DNA from: Acidobacteriota bacterium
GTDB lineage: Bacteria > Acidobacteriota > Terriglobia > Terriglobales > Acidobacteriaceae
DNA: 6,208 bases
Direction of reading: 5' to 3'
Assembly: GCA_003225615.1 (NCBI GenBank)
Contig: QIAS01000350.1
Coordinates: 1 to 6,208 of the forward strand
The notes beneath the pieces were generated by a model. The model ran no database searches and was not told the origin of the DNA. It saw only the letters and a list, made by a program, of their open reading frames with translations. The position numbers and the translations under genes were made by a program. Every line of letters begins with the position of its first letter. Positions within the stretch are counted from its first letter, which is position 1. Shown piece after piece: positions 4,966 through 6,208 of this stretch.

Positions 4966-5843
4966 CACGCCGGCACAACCCGCAGACTCATGTCCATGGA
5001 AACAGCCGAGTGGGTCAATGCGCCGACGGAAATGAAATCAACCCCGGTTTCCGCATAGGTGCGTACGTTTTCCAGGCCAATACCGCCGGAGCACTCGACC
5101 GGAATGCGGCGTTCCGCGTGGGCGCAGCGCTCCACGGCTTTCTTCACGTCTTCTACTGCCATGTTGTCCAGCAACACGGTTTCCGCCCCGTGCGCAAGTG
5201 CCTGCTCCAATTCCTGCAGGTTACGCACTTCCACTTCAATCGGTTGCTCGCCGCGACGGTTACGGTGAGCGCGCTCGAGTGCGGGAATCATGCCTCCAGC
5301 CAGCGCAATGTGATTGTTCTTGATGAGAACGCCATCGGAGAGATCGAGGCGATGGTTCTGTCCGCCGCCGCAGCGCACCGCATATTTTTCTATTACGCGC
5401 AGGCCGGGAATGGTTTTGCGAGTATCAAGAATGCGTGCCTTGGTTCCTGCCACGGCATCCACGAATTTGCGCGTCAACGTGGCGACGCCGCTCATGCGCT
5501 GCAGAAAATTGAGGATCACCCGCTCACAGGAAAGAATCACCCGCGCATTGTCACGCACGACCGCGATCGACTGGCCTTTATGCAACCGGATGCCGTCAAA
5601 GATCTCGGGATGAGTTGTGACTTCGTAATGGGAAGTCACGGCGCCGTCGAGCGCCGCGTAAACGTCGAGAATGCGCGACACGCAGCCAATCCCCGCCAGG
5701 ATGCAATCCTGCTTGGCAAGAATCGTGCCCGTCGCCCGCTGAGCTGGATCGATGCAGGCGTAGCTCGTGGCGTCGCGCGTGGCGCGGTCCTCGAGCAGTG
5801 CATTCTCCAAAATCGCGGTGATGCGTCGGCTGTTCCAGTCCAT
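4965..5843 (-). CDS. nadC: Nicotinate-nucleotide pyrophosphorylase (quinolinate phosphoribosyltransferase)
   Basis: NadC converts quinolinate and PRPP to nicotinate mononucleotide, CO2 and pyrophosphate in de novo NAD synthesis, in the cytosol. The 292-residue length is normal. The N-terminal sandwich domain covers about residues 1-115, ending CERVILNFLQRMSGVAT. The barrel carries the expected binding residues: ILDTRKTIPGLR (138-149), EKYAVRCGGGQNHR (152-165) and DGVLIKNNH (170-178, K175). EVEV (203-206), LLDNM (224-228) and ECSGGI (250-255) followed by ISVGALTHS complete the phosphate site. All key Arg, His and Lys positions appear intact. The ATG at 5843 is preceded by an in-frame TAA three codons upstream; the sequence before it (CTAGCTAAAACAAC) has no Shine-Dalgarno. 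valS ends 71 bp upstream and birA begins 87 bp downstream. No nadA or nadB is in the window. Confidence 0.97.
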   Translation of the reverse strand: MDWNSRRITAILENALLEDRATRDATSYACIDPAQRATGTILAKQDCILAGIGCVSRILDVYAALDGAVTSHYEVTTHPEIFDGIRLHKGQSIAVVRDNARVILSCERVILNFLQRMSGVATLTRKFVDAVAGTKARILDTRKTIPGLRVIEKYAVRCGGGQNHRLDLSDGVLIKNNHIALAGGMIPALERAHRNRRGEQPIEVEVRNLQELEQALAHGAETVLLDNMAVEDVKKAVERCAHAERRIPVECSGGIGLENVRTYAETGVDFISVGALTHSAVSMDMSLRVVPA

Positions 5844-5869
5844 GTTGTTTTAGCTAGTGGCCCTGGTAT

Positions 5870-5907
5870 GTACCGTGATAATGCGCCAAAAAGTCAGATC
5901 GCGGTAC
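5870..5907. repeat. Spaced inverted repeat between valS and nadC
   Basis: GTACCGTGAT (5870-5879) and ATCGCGGTAC (5898-5907) are inverted 10-bp arms with a single T:G wobble, separated by 18 bp. On the minus strand CTTTTTGG lies inside the spacer rather than after the stem, so this is not a standard terminator. It lies just after the valS stop and could form an mRNA stem-loop or be an operator for nadC. Confidence 0.4.
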
Positions 5908-5914
5908 TTGGCAC

Positions 5915-6208
5915 TCAACCTAGCTCATTCAATTGCTTTTGGATCCTCTCCCGCAGTATTTGCAGCTCCTGCGAACGTTTGCGCCGCGCTTCGACAACTT
6001 GTGCCGGGGCCTTGGACAAAAATTCGTCATTTCCAAGTTGCTTCTCCGCGCTCGTGATCTCCCTTTCAATCGGCTCCAATTCTTTCTCTAAGCGACGGCG
6101 TTCGGCTCCTAAATCTATTTTTCTTTCATATGCCACGTGCACATCAAAACGCGCCGTACTGCGAGCCCCGGCTTGTTTTGCAAGCGAGGCTTCCACAAAC
6201 GTGACCTT
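5915..6208 (-). CDS. valS: Valyl-tRNA synthetase, C-terminal fragment (5' part outside window)
   Basis: The open frame runs in from the window edge and ends at TGA 5917-5915, giving 97 residues that start KVTFVEASLAKQAGARSTARF. This is the class Ia valyl-tRNA synthetase C-terminal arm: a short lead-in, then DLGAERRRLEKELEPIEREI and a long antiparallel coiled coil containing LGNDEFLSKAPAQVVE, the hallmark of the ValRS tRNA-binding domain. In the complete enzyme this arm contacts the tRNA outer corner; the catalytic and editing domains lie upstream. The GTG at 6196 is internal and not a start. The C-terminus is of normal form, so the gene is only cut by the window and not truncated. Confusion with another coiled-coil protein is unlikely given the NDxFLxKAPxxVVE motif. 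Confidence 0.95.
   Translation of the reverse strand, partial: KVTFVEASLAKQAGARSTARFDVHVAYERKIDLGAERRRLEKELEPIEREITSAEKQLGNDEFLSKAPAQVVEARRKRSQELQILRERIQKQLNELG

Noticed and set aside
1..6208. Undescribed defence, mobile or biosynthetic system
   Set aside because: The recognised genes are core metabolic, translation, RNA-modification and competence functions with uniform composition; there are no integrases, transposases, toxin-antitoxin pairs, CRISPR repeats or reverse transcriptases.

Overview
The window is a compact stretch of bacterial chromosome, fairly GC-rich, in which every recognisable gene lies on the minus strand. Protein sequences and gene order (valS, nadC, birA, coaX, a conserved hypothetical, a TrmA-family RNA methyltransferase, comEC) look most like soil Acidobacteriota of the Terriglobales/Koribacter type. 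That assignment rests on remembered protein character, not on a search, and is an inference.

Layout in the direction of transcription (high to low coordinates): the 3' end of valS (valyl-tRNA synthetase C-terminal arm, 6208-5915); nadC (5843-4965, quinolinate phosphoribosyltransferase); birA with an N-terminal helix-turn-helix (4877-3804); coaX (3724-2744, type III pantothenate kinase with a long low-complexity tail); an unrecognised 253-residue protein (2737-1976) that begins two codons after the coaX stop in the same frame; a 183-bp intergenic region; a 23S rRNA/tRNA uracil-5-methyltransferase of the RlmD/RlmCD (RumA) type (1792-332); a 144-bp gap; and the first 62 codons of a ComEC/Rec2-like DNA-uptake channel (187-1, running off the window). 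nadC, birA and coaX serve NAD, biotin-protein and coenzyme A metabolism, so the middle of the window is a cofactor cluster behind an aminoacyl-tRNA synthetase.

The most informative non-coding element is a perfect 16-bp palindrome, TGTTCCACGTGGAACA (1903-1918), between the hypothetical gene and the methyltransferase. It matches the conserved chromosomal parS (ParB-binding centromere) sequence and suggests that the window lies in the origin-proximal part of the chromosome. It is flanked by a second inverted repeat (1866-1899).

Other notable points: (a) the methyltransferase carries two in-frame segments that look like dispersed nucleotide repeats, one encoding TTKDTKVHE and one a GC-rich palindrome; (b) its start codon has an AGGAG 25 nt upstream, and an intervening 17-nt hairpin would reduce the effective spacing to 8 nt; (c) a hairpin plus T5 of intrinsic-terminator form lies between nadC and birA but faces the strand with no genes; (d) the other starts lack a recognisable Shine-Dalgarno sequence. 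I found no RNA genes, CRISPR, insertion sequences or phage genes, and no convincing new defence or mobile system.
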